Assembly: GCA_029207755.1 (NCBI GenBank)
Contig: JARCOQ010000016.1
Location: forward strand, 7,612,501 to 7,676,500
Direction: 5' to 3'
Origin: Chamaea fasciata
Taxonomy: Eukaryota > Chordata > Aves > Passeriformes > Sylviidae
Length of the DNA stretch: 64,000 nt
A program made the translations under genes and the position numbers. The first letter of the stretch is position 1. The number at the start of each line of letters is the position of its first letter. Positions 24,330 through 34,261 of this stretch are shown in pieces. The notes beneath the pieces are model-generated. The model made no database searches. It saw only the letters and a list, made by a program, of their open reading frames with translations, and was not told the DNA's origin.

Positions 24330-24640
24330 AGTGTCCCTGTCCCCTCCTTGGGACCATCCCAGCCTTCTGTCCCCAGAGCATCCATGTCCTTTCTTCCCTC
24401 CTCTGGTACCATCCCAACCTTCTTTTCCTGGAACATCCGTGTTCTTTCCTTCCTCTCCTGGGAGTATCCCTTCTCCTTCCCTGGGAGCATCCCAGCTTTT
24501 TCTCCTCCAGAGCATCCCTGCATGTTCCCCAGCAGCATCCCAGTCTTTTTCCTCCCATAAACTCCCTATATTTTTGCTGGCAGCATCCCAGCCTTTTCCC
24601 CTTGGTGCATCCATGCTCTTTCCCTTGTCTACTCCCATAA
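24330..24640. repeat. Diverged minisatellite
   Basis: The motif 'gcatccca' plus a pyrimidine-rich segment such as 'gccttttcccc' recurs at least eight times with irregular spacing. On the minus strand this gives repeated GGGATGCT cores. In one minus frame two adjacent repeats are 16 codons (48 bases) apart, and others are longer. Units are much diverged, so this is an old tandem array. Confidence 0.7.
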
Positions 24641-25179
24641 CATCCTTCGTCCACTCCTTCAACAGCTCTCTGCAGCACCCTCTGTGCATGCTGAGGGCAT
24701 CTGCCTTGCCCTTGTGCTCCTTGACCTAGAGCAAAATATGAGGGGGGAAAAAATACTGATCTGTGCTTGCCTTCACCCAGCCCCTGAGCCAAAACTGCTG
24801 TGGGAGGCAGAGGGTGCTTGGCTGCTGTGTGTGCCACGAGCTCCTGCCCGGAGCTTGATCCAGCCGTGCTGGGATGAGGGGACTGTGCTGGGGCCAGAGC
24901 AGAGCGGGTCTGGCTTTGGCTCTGTGGCTGTGCTGCTGCTCTGCTGTGTTTTCCTGAGCAAATAATGCTGCAGCTTTTGGAATTGGGCCCAAAAATTGGG
25001 TTCTGGCAGGGGAGGGCAAAGCTCTGGGCTTCACTTAGCCCCACAGCCTTTGCTGCTGACTGAAGCCTGGAGCAGGGCTGGTGTGAAGGGAAATGCAGAC
25101 CCCGGGCTGTGTCCCCTCCCTCTGCACCATCGGGGCACAAGGCTCCAGGGGTCCCCCCTGCTCTGTGGGCACCAAGCAC

Positions 25180-25440
25180 AGTGAAATCATGCAGAGCATC
25201 TCTCCTCTCCTTACCCGAAAACAATTTTGGAAATGAAAGCCGAGAGAGACAGAGCCAGGGATGTTATCTCACCCCTTTTTACCGTCTCAGATAAGAAACA
25301 GCCTTTCATCTCTCCCAGGGTGAAAGGCAATTTGCATTTCAAGAGGTCAGGACGAAGCTTTTTCTCTTTACCATCCGAAATTCGTTATTCAAAGCCTATT
25401 TGGAAACAAAACAACACATGCACGGGAAGATGGCCTCTGC
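25180..25440. promoter_or_regulatory. Candidate conserved enhancer with GATA and octamer sites
   Basis: An AT-richer island in GC-rich surroundings. It contains TTATCT at 25264-25269 and AGATAAG at 25289-25295 (opposed GATA sites) and a perfect octamer, ATTTGCAT, at 25330-25337. The clustering suggests an enhancer; conservation is inferred from its appearance and not measured. Confidence 0.4.
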
Positions 25441-26935
25441 AGGCTCAAATTAACTGCTCCTGTCATCCCTCATTTCCCTGGCTGCTGCTGGAGGATGCGG
25501 GATCGAGGAGGAGGTACAGGCACTGCTGGAGATGTGAGTGGAGCAAACCTGTGAGCTGCTCGGCGTGGCTGGAGCTGCTCCAGGGCTCGGGGGTCTCCCC
25601 TGGGAATTGGCGGGGGGGGGCTTTGCGCTCCCCTGCCCTGCACAAGCTTGGCTCAGACAGGTCAGTTCCCTGAGGATAACTCCAGACCCTCCTCCCTGCA
25701 AACCCTGCTTCCTTCCAGCTCCCACACTGGCCTTGGGCTGGGACCTCAGGCTGCCTCCAACAACCCGATCCTGCCTAATAAAAAGCCTCTGACAGCCCGG
25801 AGCTTGGCTGGGGCTTGCTGGGCGCTGCTGCTTTGTTTTCTCAGCTGCTGCCTCTGCCCTCACTGCTGCCACATATTGATATCAGAGTTTGCATTAGCAG
25901 GTGCAACTCTGGGATATTAAATTACCTATAAAAAGCTGTAGCAAGGAAAGACATTGCTGGAGGCATCGAGGCCGCTGGTTTCAGGGTTTGTTTTTTACCC
26001 TTGGTTACAGGTGTTTTGTTTTGGTTTCTACCTTGCATTTAAAGGAGCCGTGAGGATGGGTAAAGTTGACTGAATAAAAAAAGGCAAGTAAAAAGTGGAG
26101 TAAAGAGAGGGAGAAATAAATAAATAAATAATCTTGTTTATTAAATGAAACAGCTGGGTAGGGAAAAAAAATGATCTCCGGGAAGAAAGCAGCTCCCTGG
26201 GCTATTTTTAGCTCTTTTGTTTCTCCCCCCCTTCCCACCCCCACCCTCCTTGCACAGTCTGAGGGTTTGGTGCATGTCAATCCTGCTGTTCTCCCTCACC
26301 TCCTGAGTGCCAGGTGATGTGCTCTTTTCTTATTTTCTTCTTCTTTTTTTTTCCTTTTTCCTCTCTCTCTCTTTTTTTTGCATCTTATTTATAGCATGGA
26401 GGTGGGGGGAAGGGCAGCAGCATCAGGAGAGGCCGTGCAGGCATCGCCCTCAGCCCTGGCTGGGGAAAGGAGGGGGCAGCAGGGGCTGAGGCTCTCCTGC
26501 AGCATCCGGGGCTGCACACGGGCCCTCCCTCTGCTCCTCGGCAGCTTCAGGAGCTGCTGTAACCCCCTCAAGTTCCCTTTGCCTGGGTTTTGGGGGGCTG
26601 CAGTTTGGCTGGGCTCCCAGCAGGGCAGGGGCCACCTCTGGTGTCTCCTCTCAGCTCTTGCACCGGTGGGGCTGGTGGAGCCCTGGATTTCCATCGAGCC
26701 TTTCTCCCTCTAGGCACCACCATTCCTAAACCCATCCCAGCAAAGCTCTCCGCTACCCACAGGCACTCAGCCCTGCAACCTTCCCCTTTCCCAGCCATCC
26801 CTCCCAGCTCCCACATCTCCCATCACATCTCCTGGATGCTGCTGCTACCCCAAGACCCCTCTCCCCTCATCTCCTCTGCCACCAGCTCCCCCCTCACCGA
26901 CCATCCTCGTGGGCTCCCATCTTTGTGCCTTTATG

Positions 26936-27260
26936 GAAGAAAATACATAATTCTTTTATTATTCAATTAGGAATTTAACACACAATCAGGTGATCGCTTT
27001 AAGAGGATTTCCTATAAGGCAGGATTTGAATAACGGGGCTATGAGTAATATATTCCCTTAACTGGTTTATTCCTTTATCAGATTTTTTTTTCCCCTCTAA
27101 GCACTTTAATGCATTTACTTTCCCATTGTCGACACTTTTCTCCTCGCTCTTCCTCCCTCCCCGAGCTTATGCAAATCCCCCGTAAGGCGTTTAATGCGCC
27201 GTGTGTGTCAATAGTGCCCAAATCTTCGCGACAGCATTAGGCTTCATGCATGCCCCGGCT
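26936..27260. promoter_or_regulatory. Candidate conserved non-coding element with octamer
   Basis: A 320-base AT-rich island flanked by GC-rich DNA. It has a homeodomain-type CAATTAG at 26964-26970 and a perfect octamer, ATGCAAAT, at 27169-27176. The stretch has no long open frame. A regulatory role is inferred. Confidence 0.4.
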
Positions 27261-28159
27261 GATTAAGAGGGGTGGTGGGGCCAGCCTGGCTGCCCAAACC
27301 CCCTTCCAACCCCCACCGTGGGGCCAGCCAAGGGGCCTCTGAGCTGGGACCTGCGTTTGTCCAGAGAAAAGGCTGGACTGAATGTGGATTTTCTTTTGCA
27401 GGGCTGGCCGTGAATGGGGAGCGCGGGGCTGAGCCGTCCGCCGCTGTTTGCCGGCCTGTCGCTCAGATTTCAGGGTGTGCGGAGGTGTTCACTGGGAGAG
27501 GGGGATGGCTGTGGGTGGGATGTGAGCAGGGAAGGAAGAGGAAGGTGGTGAAATAACCCTTGAGCCTGTATCAGTGTTGATTTGTGCGCACACAATCCAT
27601 CCTGTGTGGCAGTGGGCGCTCAGGGTGCCTGCTGGAGCCCTGTGGGAATGGCTCGGGCATCACTGGCAGGAAAAGCTGCGGTTTTCCCCACTTTTTGTGC
27701 CACCAAGGGCTGAGGTCAGTTCAGCCTCCCTTGTTGTGGGTTTGCTTTCCCTGAGGCAGCCTCTGGGCTTTGTTTTGGGGGGTTTAACAGCCTTTACAGA
27801 CACGAGGTGTGATGAACCCGGTTACTGGGGGAGAAGCCTGGAGCCTGGTTCAGGGGAATGGATTTGCCCTGCTCACCTTGGTGGAATGTTCCCTCTGAAC
27901 CCTACAGACGGTGCTGGGAAAAGGAGGGCAGCAGTGATGAAAGGAATAGCAAAAAGGGTTGGCCTGTAATTCCTGGTTTTCCCACTGCCTGAGGGTTTTG
28001 TGGCTGCTGGTGAGGCTCTTGGTGGGGGAAAACACCCCCTCCAAGGGTAACTCACCACTTTCTCCTTCCAGAGAAAAATCTCTCTCAACCTGTGTCTGTA
28101 AATAGCCCGGGTGAGTGGGAGCGAGCTGAACCGGCCCTTCCCGGCGTTGTTTCCTCTCC

Positions 28160-28300
28160 GCCCACCGCTGATTGTCTCCTTTTTTTATCCCGTCCTGCCA
28201 CTCTGCCTGTGCGTGCAGCAATTATGCAAAGTTGCAATCAAGGAGCTGAATTAGGAGCTCATCTTGGATTAATTAGTGATGGATGCAAATCTGTTCCAAC
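28160..28300. promoter_or_regulatory. Candidate conserved non-coding element, homeodomain plus octamer
   Basis: The island contains 'gcaattatgcaaagttgcaa' and then 'ggattaattagtgat' followed directly by a perfect octamer, ATGCAAAT, at 28283-28290. Dense overlapping homeodomain/POU-like motifs are typical of developmental enhancers; the function is inferred. Confidence 0.4.
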
Positions 28301-29261
28301 AAAGAGGAGCGAGGGGAATGCAAAGGCCATGGGTATCCTCCCAGGGTTTCTCCAGCTCTCCCAGGCTGGTTTGAGGGCAGGAGGGATGCAGAGTTATGCC
28401 TTGCAGGAGAATTGGGGCATCCACGTGAAAGAATTTGGTTCTTGGCCTTGGGACAAGGCTTGGGTGCCCCAAAGCTGATGCTCAGCTCTGCCCCTGCATC
28501 TCCATGGAGGGTTTTAAACCCAGAGCTTTGGGCTTAGAGCATCTCCTCCCACCCCAGCCTTGCTGCAAAGCTTGGGGGAAAACCAGTTAATCCCTGCAGC
28601 CTCCAGTGCTGAGCTCCTGCCAGCACTGGGGATTTCTGTTCGCCTGCAATCGGATTGTGACAAACCCCTCCACTTGCATTGAACAAATTCCCTGGCTACA
28701 CCCTGCTCCTTGCAGGCCTCAGTAATCCCCCAAGTGTGACTCTGGCCAAGAGGCAACATCCCTGATTAATCCCCGCCGCCGTCTCCACGCAAAGCCACTG
28801 CCGCCGAGGATGCTCCTGGTGCTGGCACGACACGCTCGGCCAGCGCTGGGAGCAGACCCCGGGGAAGGATGCAATGCTATTTACAGGAGCTTTCCCAAGA
28901 GGGGATTGCAGGCTTGAGAACAGCCTCTTCTTCCCATGAAGTAGAAAAGATGGATGTGCAGCGCTCCCCGGAGCAATGAGCGAGGGGGTGTGGGGAGGGG
29001 GCTGCAGATGTTTCATCCCTTTGCCTGTCCCCTCTCAGTGTCACCCAGCCCAGCTGGTGCAGAGGGGACACCCACTGGGCACAGAATAACCAGGGCAGCC
29101 TGGCAGGGTGAGCACAGCTTGGTTAAGGAGCTCTTTAACCAAGGGATGGCTCTTGGCTGTGCCCGCAGGGGTGGGGACAGTGGGAACAGCCCCTTTCCCA
29201 AGAGTTTAAAGCCTTGGATTGAGGTTTTTGACAAACTGAAAGCTCTCTCCTTCCTCTCCCC

Positions 29262-29420
29262 TCTGTGACAGCAATGATTAATAAAACCTGACTCGGCTGG
29301 AAGGGCAAGGAAAAAAACAACAATACAGGACATTTCTGGAGATCGTCCTAATCCAGCACCTCGGAGCCAAATGAATCAGCAGCTTCTTATTCTGCCGGCA
29401 GGATTAGTCAATGTTCATCC
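29262..29420. promoter_or_regulatory. Candidate conserved non-coding element
   Basis: A lower-GC, non-repetitive island. It includes 'caatgattaataaaacctga' and, at 29372-29381, TGAATCAGCA, close to a Maf/AP-1 half palindrome. Nothing coding is visible. Weak evidence. Confidence 0.3.
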
Positions 29421-30515
29421 AGGCTCCTGGGAAGTGAGGTGAGGCTCTGCATAGCAAGGAGCCGTGGCGAGGTGGCCACAGGGTGTTGGCTGGTTCATGG
29501 AGCCAAGCAAATCCCTCCCTGTAATCCTGCAAACACTGTTGGGATGCACCCACTTGTGCTGGGAGCCATGGGGCAGCAGGGAGAGGCAGGAGAAGGGGAG
29601 AACAAAAAAAAATACCTCTAAAAATCTGCAGTGTGGGTGAGGGATGTGGGGAAAGACTCCAGGCTGGGGCTGTGTGTAAAGGATGTCCCTCATGCCACGG
29701 GGACCAGGAGCACCATGCCTGGCTGGTTCTCCTGGTTGTTAAAGTGGGTCAAGCAGAAACCCAAGGAGCATCTGAGCTCACCAACCTTGAGCCAACTATG
29801 TGGAAGCTGAATTATTCAGGACCAGCTTAAAAAATTGAAGAGCCCAGCAAAACTCCAGGAGAGCCCATGGGACCCCCATACCCTTGTCAGGCAGAGGCAG
29901 CTCAGCCTGCCCATGCTCAGGGGACACCTTGGGCATTTTGGGAGGGGAGGACAGTGTTGTTTGTGTCTGACACTGCCCTTGGGGATGGGCAAAGCAGAGA
30001 GAAAGCACCCAGAGAAGTTCACCCTGAGGGATTCATCTCCCTATGTTCCCTGTAGCACTCCAAGCTGTAGCAGTTCCCTTGGGTATCCCAGCGTGGCTCT
30101 GTCTCACCTATAGCAGGAGAAGTTGGAAGAGAACCCCCTTGTCCCCTGAAATGGGCATCTCTTGATTGTGTGATTTTTAGAGCGGAGACTAAAAGGGCAT
30201 TGATCTTTGCCACCAGGTGTTTGGTTGCTGCATCTCCCCATGGCTTGGGGAACACCACATCTATTTGGGAGCTGAGCTGCTCCCCTCAGCTTGGTTTGTC
30301 TCTAAAGGAGCACCCCTGGTGCTATTCCCGGGGCTTTGGAATGGGGAGAAGCGGCTCCTGGGGGGAATCCCTGTGGTGAGTAATGCTGCCTGGCGAGCGC
30401 CGGGAAAAGGCGGGTGCACATATGCTTCAGCTCATCCTGCTCTTTTCATGGAGCACTCTCACTGTCTGGGTGCCAACCAGTGGCAGACACGGCCAGGCAA
30501 CCCCCATCACACTCA

Positions 30516-30531
30516 CCCCCCCCCCCCCCCC
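30516..30531 (+). repeat. C16 homopolymer followed by T-rich run
   Basis: Sixteen consecutive C residues, then a T-rich stretch. The exact length may be unreliable because homopolymers are prone to assembly error. Confidence 0.85.
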
Positions 30532-30965
30532 TTTCTTTTTTTTACATTTTCAAGGTTCTTGGAAGAGGATGATGGAGTCTGGTGTAGAGCAAGGGTATGT
30601 ACCCCAAGGGGAGTGAGGTGCTTTGAGATTTTACTATGACACTATGAAATTAGAGCTGAAAAAATGTGTCAAAGCAAACAGCCAAAAAAATCCCCCTTTG
30701 CACCAGAGGGCCGAGCTGTGCAGGTGCTCAGCCCAGAGGGGAGCAGGGAAGGCTGAGCCCCGGCTCCAGGCCGTGCTTGGCACAGAACTCAGGTGTGCTT
30801 TGAGCCAAACCCCGGCTATTTCAGCCAAGGAGAAAAGATGGAAATTTCCACCTGGCCTGTTTTCTTCCCTGTGATGAATTTGCAGGAGACCCTTTCCTCA
30901 GCCCCGTTCCCGGCAGAAGGGTGGGTGAGGCAGTACAGGCAGTTGCGTCTCTAATTTCCTTTGGT

Positions 30966-30991
30966 GGCAGCAGCAGCAGCAGCAGCAGCAG
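30966..30991 (+). repeat. (CAG)n run in intergenic DNA
   Basis: About eight CAG units. The following sequence to about 31060 (ctgatttacacaacgcagca, ctattgactgcgaggagatt) is AT-richer and might be a further regulatory island. Confidence 0.8.
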
Positions 30992-31830
30992 TGCATGCCC
31001 GGCCCCACACGCTGATTTACACAACGCAGCATCTATTGACTGCGAGGAGATTGTAATTCTCAGCCCGGGGCGGTGCAGCCACGGCCTGAGAGCAGGGATG
31101 GTTCCTCTCCTCCTTCCTGCTGCCTCCATCCTCACACACTCCAGGGGGGAGAGCCCAGCAAGGGATGGTCCCCCAGGGCTCTCACCCAGTTCGCTGGGAG
31201 GGGGCACCTGCTGAATCCCCCCTCTGTTCCTTGCTGCTCCTGGAGAAAACTCGATAGCCCCAGATCCCCGTGATGGAGCCTGCAGCCTGGGCCAGCTCAC
31301 CCAGCCCAGGAGGGGTGGGGACAGCCACGAGGTCCCTGCCAGGGTCACCCACCTTGGGGACACGTCTCTTCTCCCTAGATGGATATCCACACTGCCCCAT
31401 ATTGCTGGTTGCCTTCCTCCTCTGCTTCCATTCCCTGGTTTTGGAGGGGAGCAGAGACCCTCTTGGCTGTTTCCTCAAAAAGCTGGGGGATTGCTGTGTT
31501 CTGTCAGCCAGAGCTGCAATCCATCCCATACATCCGTCTGTCCAGCCCCATCCCTCCTGCTTCCAACAGCCCCTCTCAGACAAAACCCTTCTCAGGACGA
31601 GAATGACCCTCTCCCTGAAAAGCTCATGCCCTGAATGAAATCACCGGGGCTTTCTTCCTAATTAATCTCTCTTTGCAATTAGCTCCGGGCCTCCGAAATC
31701 CCTCTAAGGCGCCTCTAGCCGGTACCTATAGGCGGTGCCTATGGACAGGGGTATGGGCGTGCATCGGGAAAGCCTCTCCCGCGGCCCCGGGGCTGGCGGG
31801 GGGGCTCGGGGGAGGAGCGGGGGGCGGGCG

Positions 31831-31909
31831 GGAGGCAGACCCGGGGGGAGGCAGACCCGGGGGGAGGCAGACCCGGGGGGAGGCAGACCCGGGGGAGGCA
31901 GACCCGGGG
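31831..31909 (+). repeat. 16-bp tandem repeat in the SLC29A4 promoter
   Basis: Four complete 16-base units (ggaggcagacccgggg) plus a fifth unit one base shorter, nearly identical to each other. Each unit has a CCGGGG core, so the array is rich in G runs and CpG. Confidence 0.9.
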
Positions 31910-31929
31910 CCGCCCCCGCTCCCCGCCGC

Positions 31930-32058
31930 CGCCGCCGCACTCGGTGCCGGCCCCCTCCCGGCGGAGGCTCCGGTATGGCGGGGCCGGGGGCCGGCGGCCG
32001 CCGGGGCTGAGCGGGGCGGGCCAGCGCCGGTGCCGCAGAGCCGCCGCGGCGGAGCGAG
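31930..32058 (+). other. SLC29A4: Putative non-coding exon 1 of SLC29A4
   Basis: A good donor (GCGAG|GTAAGA) lies at 32058/32059 inside the CpG island. Mammalian SLC29A4 has an untranslated first exon, and the first coding exon here has its acceptor only 10 bases before the ATG, so an upstream exon is needed. The 5' limit given is approximate. Confidence 0.5.
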
Positions 32059-34091
32059 GTAAGAACCGCCGCGACCTGTTGTGTTCGGCCGGGACCGCCG
32101 GGGAGCGGGGGGAAAGGAGGGGAAGCCGCCGCCCCGAGCCCCTGCCCGCCCTGGCCCCGCGGAGCATCTTCCCGGGCCCCCCCCGAGCATCCTCCGGGCG
32201 CGGCCGGGGCCGCGCTCCGCCCGGCCAGGAGCTTCTCCTTCAGACCGGGGACGTGGGGTACTGAATCCCCCCGTTTATGGCAACTTCGCCCCCGGCAAGA
32301 TGTCGGGGGGACCCTTTTGCCAGAGCAAAACCCGCTTTTGTGCCCCAGCAGGAGGGCTGCGGTGCCCGGGGGTCACGCAGAGCCGGGGGGTAGCGGGGCA
32401 AGGGCTCCTCTCGGGTGAGCTCTCCCACCCCTGCCCGCGATGGAGAAACGCCCCCGCCCCCACACTGGGGCCACGGGGTGTAAATCCATAGGGGCAGACG
32501 GATGTAAATCCGGCGGGAGGAGAAAATCCAATTTACGGCAGCGCAGGGATGCTCGGGGGAGCGAGGCGGAGAGTGCCGGAGGCTGGTCCAGCGCCGCGGC
32601 TGTGCAGCGCATCCCGCACCCCGCTCTGCTCCTGGCCCCGGGAAGTTTGGGCCACACGCAGTACGTACGAGGCTTTTCCAGCTGGTATGTTCTCCGGATG
32701 GGATTTCCTGCTAGGGAAAAAGCCCTGCAACAGGCTTTCCGGCACCCCGGGAGATGCTTCCCAGTGGGTTTTATCGCCTGGGGTGGCAGCAGGCACAGGG
32801 GGGTGTGGGTGAAGGGGATTGCAGACAACTCCTCTGGGAGCAGCAGGATGGAGCGGTGTTCCCAAGACGGAGTGCCCTGCTGGGTTGTTCTGCTCGGGGG
32901 GCTCTGGGATGGGGGTCCTGGGGGGCTCTGGGAGGGGGACCCCATCCCAGCCCTCCAGGCGTGCTGTGACCTCAGCACAGCCTCGGGGCCGGGGCAGTGC
33001 TGCCCTGTGCAGCCGCCCCCGCAGCAAGAGAAGCATTTTAGGCTCCAGGAACTCACTCACAGGCTGTGTGGGCACCACGTTTGCCCACCCGCCTCAGGGC
33101 CCTCCGGCATCCAACACATCCTGGCAGCTGGAAAACCTCTCTGCTCCTACAAACGCCATGTCTGGCAGGGAGACCAAAGAAATCACTGTCATTGATTTTT
33201 CCTCCCTTGCCTGACTCAACCTACTGCCTTGGAGGAGATTTTTTCACCACCACCACCACCCCTGGGTGCCAGGGAGATCAGCAGGAGGTGGGCTGGGAAC
33301 GGGCAAGGAATTCAGAGCAGCCCCCTGGGCAGAGCAGCATCCCTGAACCACAGGAATGAAGCCTGTTTTGGGTGGCTCTGGTGGGGTCGCTGGAAGATGT
33401 CGGGTATTTGGAGAGTTCATTTTGGGATATATTTGGTGCAGCCCCTCTCAGGTGTGATGCTGGGGTCTCTCTGGCAGCTCTCGCAGCAGGTTCGTGCTGT
33501 CTCTGATCCCCCAGAGCAGCAGATCTGAAAAAAGCAGGGTCCTATCTCCTCTCTGAAAGCTGCAGGAGTGTGTCTGCCCGGGCTGGCGGCTCTGCCCCAG
33601 CCCCAGGCACCAGAGATGCTGAAAAGGGCATAAAGCAGAGCAAGTGTTCTGCCTGCTGCAGGGAGCGAGGGCTTCCCGAGGCAGCCGGGATCATCCCCGC
33701 AGCCGCCTTTCCGCGAGTGCTTTTCATCCATTAATTTCTCTAATTGCTTTTGGAAATCACAGTGGCCTTGGTCTTTGGTAGCATCCCCGTGAGGTGCTGA
33801 GCCAGGCTGTGCCTCGGGGGTGGCTCGTGTGGGTCCCCCACAAGCTCTGCTCACCACCCCAAAGCCAAACTTCTGCTCAGAAAGTCGGTGGATCCCATTT
33901 GCCTCGGGGAAATCATCTTTCCAGGCGGAAAAAAACCCATCAGAACCGCTGTGATACAGCGAGGTGGAGAAGGCTCAGGGCCACCCACATGCCATCGTCC
34001 CTTGCAGACCCTTGGCATCACCTGGGTGGGGACACAGGAGCAGGGCCCCCCCTGTGCACCCCGGGGGTGTCACTGCTCTCCCTCCCCTCAG

Positions 34092-34261
34092 GGTGGCCAG
34101 GATGGGCTCGGTGGGAGCCGAGCGCTTCAAGGAGCTGAGCCCGGCGGCCACGCCGGAGGGGAACGTGGTGATGAGCTTCAGCTTCGACAGCTACCAGCTG
34201 GAGGAGGACGAGCTGCAGCGGGGCAGCCAGGCCAAGGGTGTCCTCACCTTCATGGAGCCAG
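34092..34261 (+). CDS. SLC29A4: SLC29A4 exon 2 (first coding exon)
   Basis: The acceptor (cctcag) ends at 34091, ten untranslated bases follow, and the ATG is at 34102. Encodes MGSVGAERFKELSPAATPEG to the FMEP region, the cytosolic N-terminus. This start is chosen because MGSVG matches mammalian ENT4 exactly. Donor GTGAGA. Confidence 0.95.

Larger units (their letters stand above)
21995..31739. other. WIPI2-SLC29A4 intergenic region
   Basis: I can support no protein-coding or structural RNA gene in these 9.7 kb. Several open frames on both strands exceed 100 codons, but they lack splice context, start context or family similarity and fit the high GC content. The region holds a diverged minisatellite (24330-24640), AT-richer islands that look conserved (25180-25440, 26936-27260, 28160-28300, 29262-29420), a CAG run (30966-30991) and a C16 run (30516-30531). 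The SLC29A4 promoter lies at its right edge. Confidence 0.7.
31740..32260 (+). promoter_or_regulatory. SLC29A4: CpG-island promoter of SLC29A4
   Basis: A sharp rise in G+C and CpG density surrounds a likely non-coding first exon. GGGGCGG-like Sp1 sites are frequent and no TATA box is evident. It is assigned to SLC29A4 because the coding exons begin about 2 kb downstream on the same strand and the splice signals fit. The exact start site cannot be read from sequence. Confidence 0.65.

Noticed and set aside
24253..25224. 323-codon open frame on the minus strand
   Set aside because: It crosses the minisatellite in GC-rich intergenic DNA, several frames are open there on both strands, and it resembles no protein family.
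25920..25935. CTATAAAAAG, TATA-box-like, in intergenic DNA
   Set aside because: No start site or downstream gene on that strand supports a promoter.
30821..31390. 189-codon minus-strand frame upstream of SLC29A4
   Set aside because: It crosses a CAG run and GC-rich DNA, with no recognisable domain.
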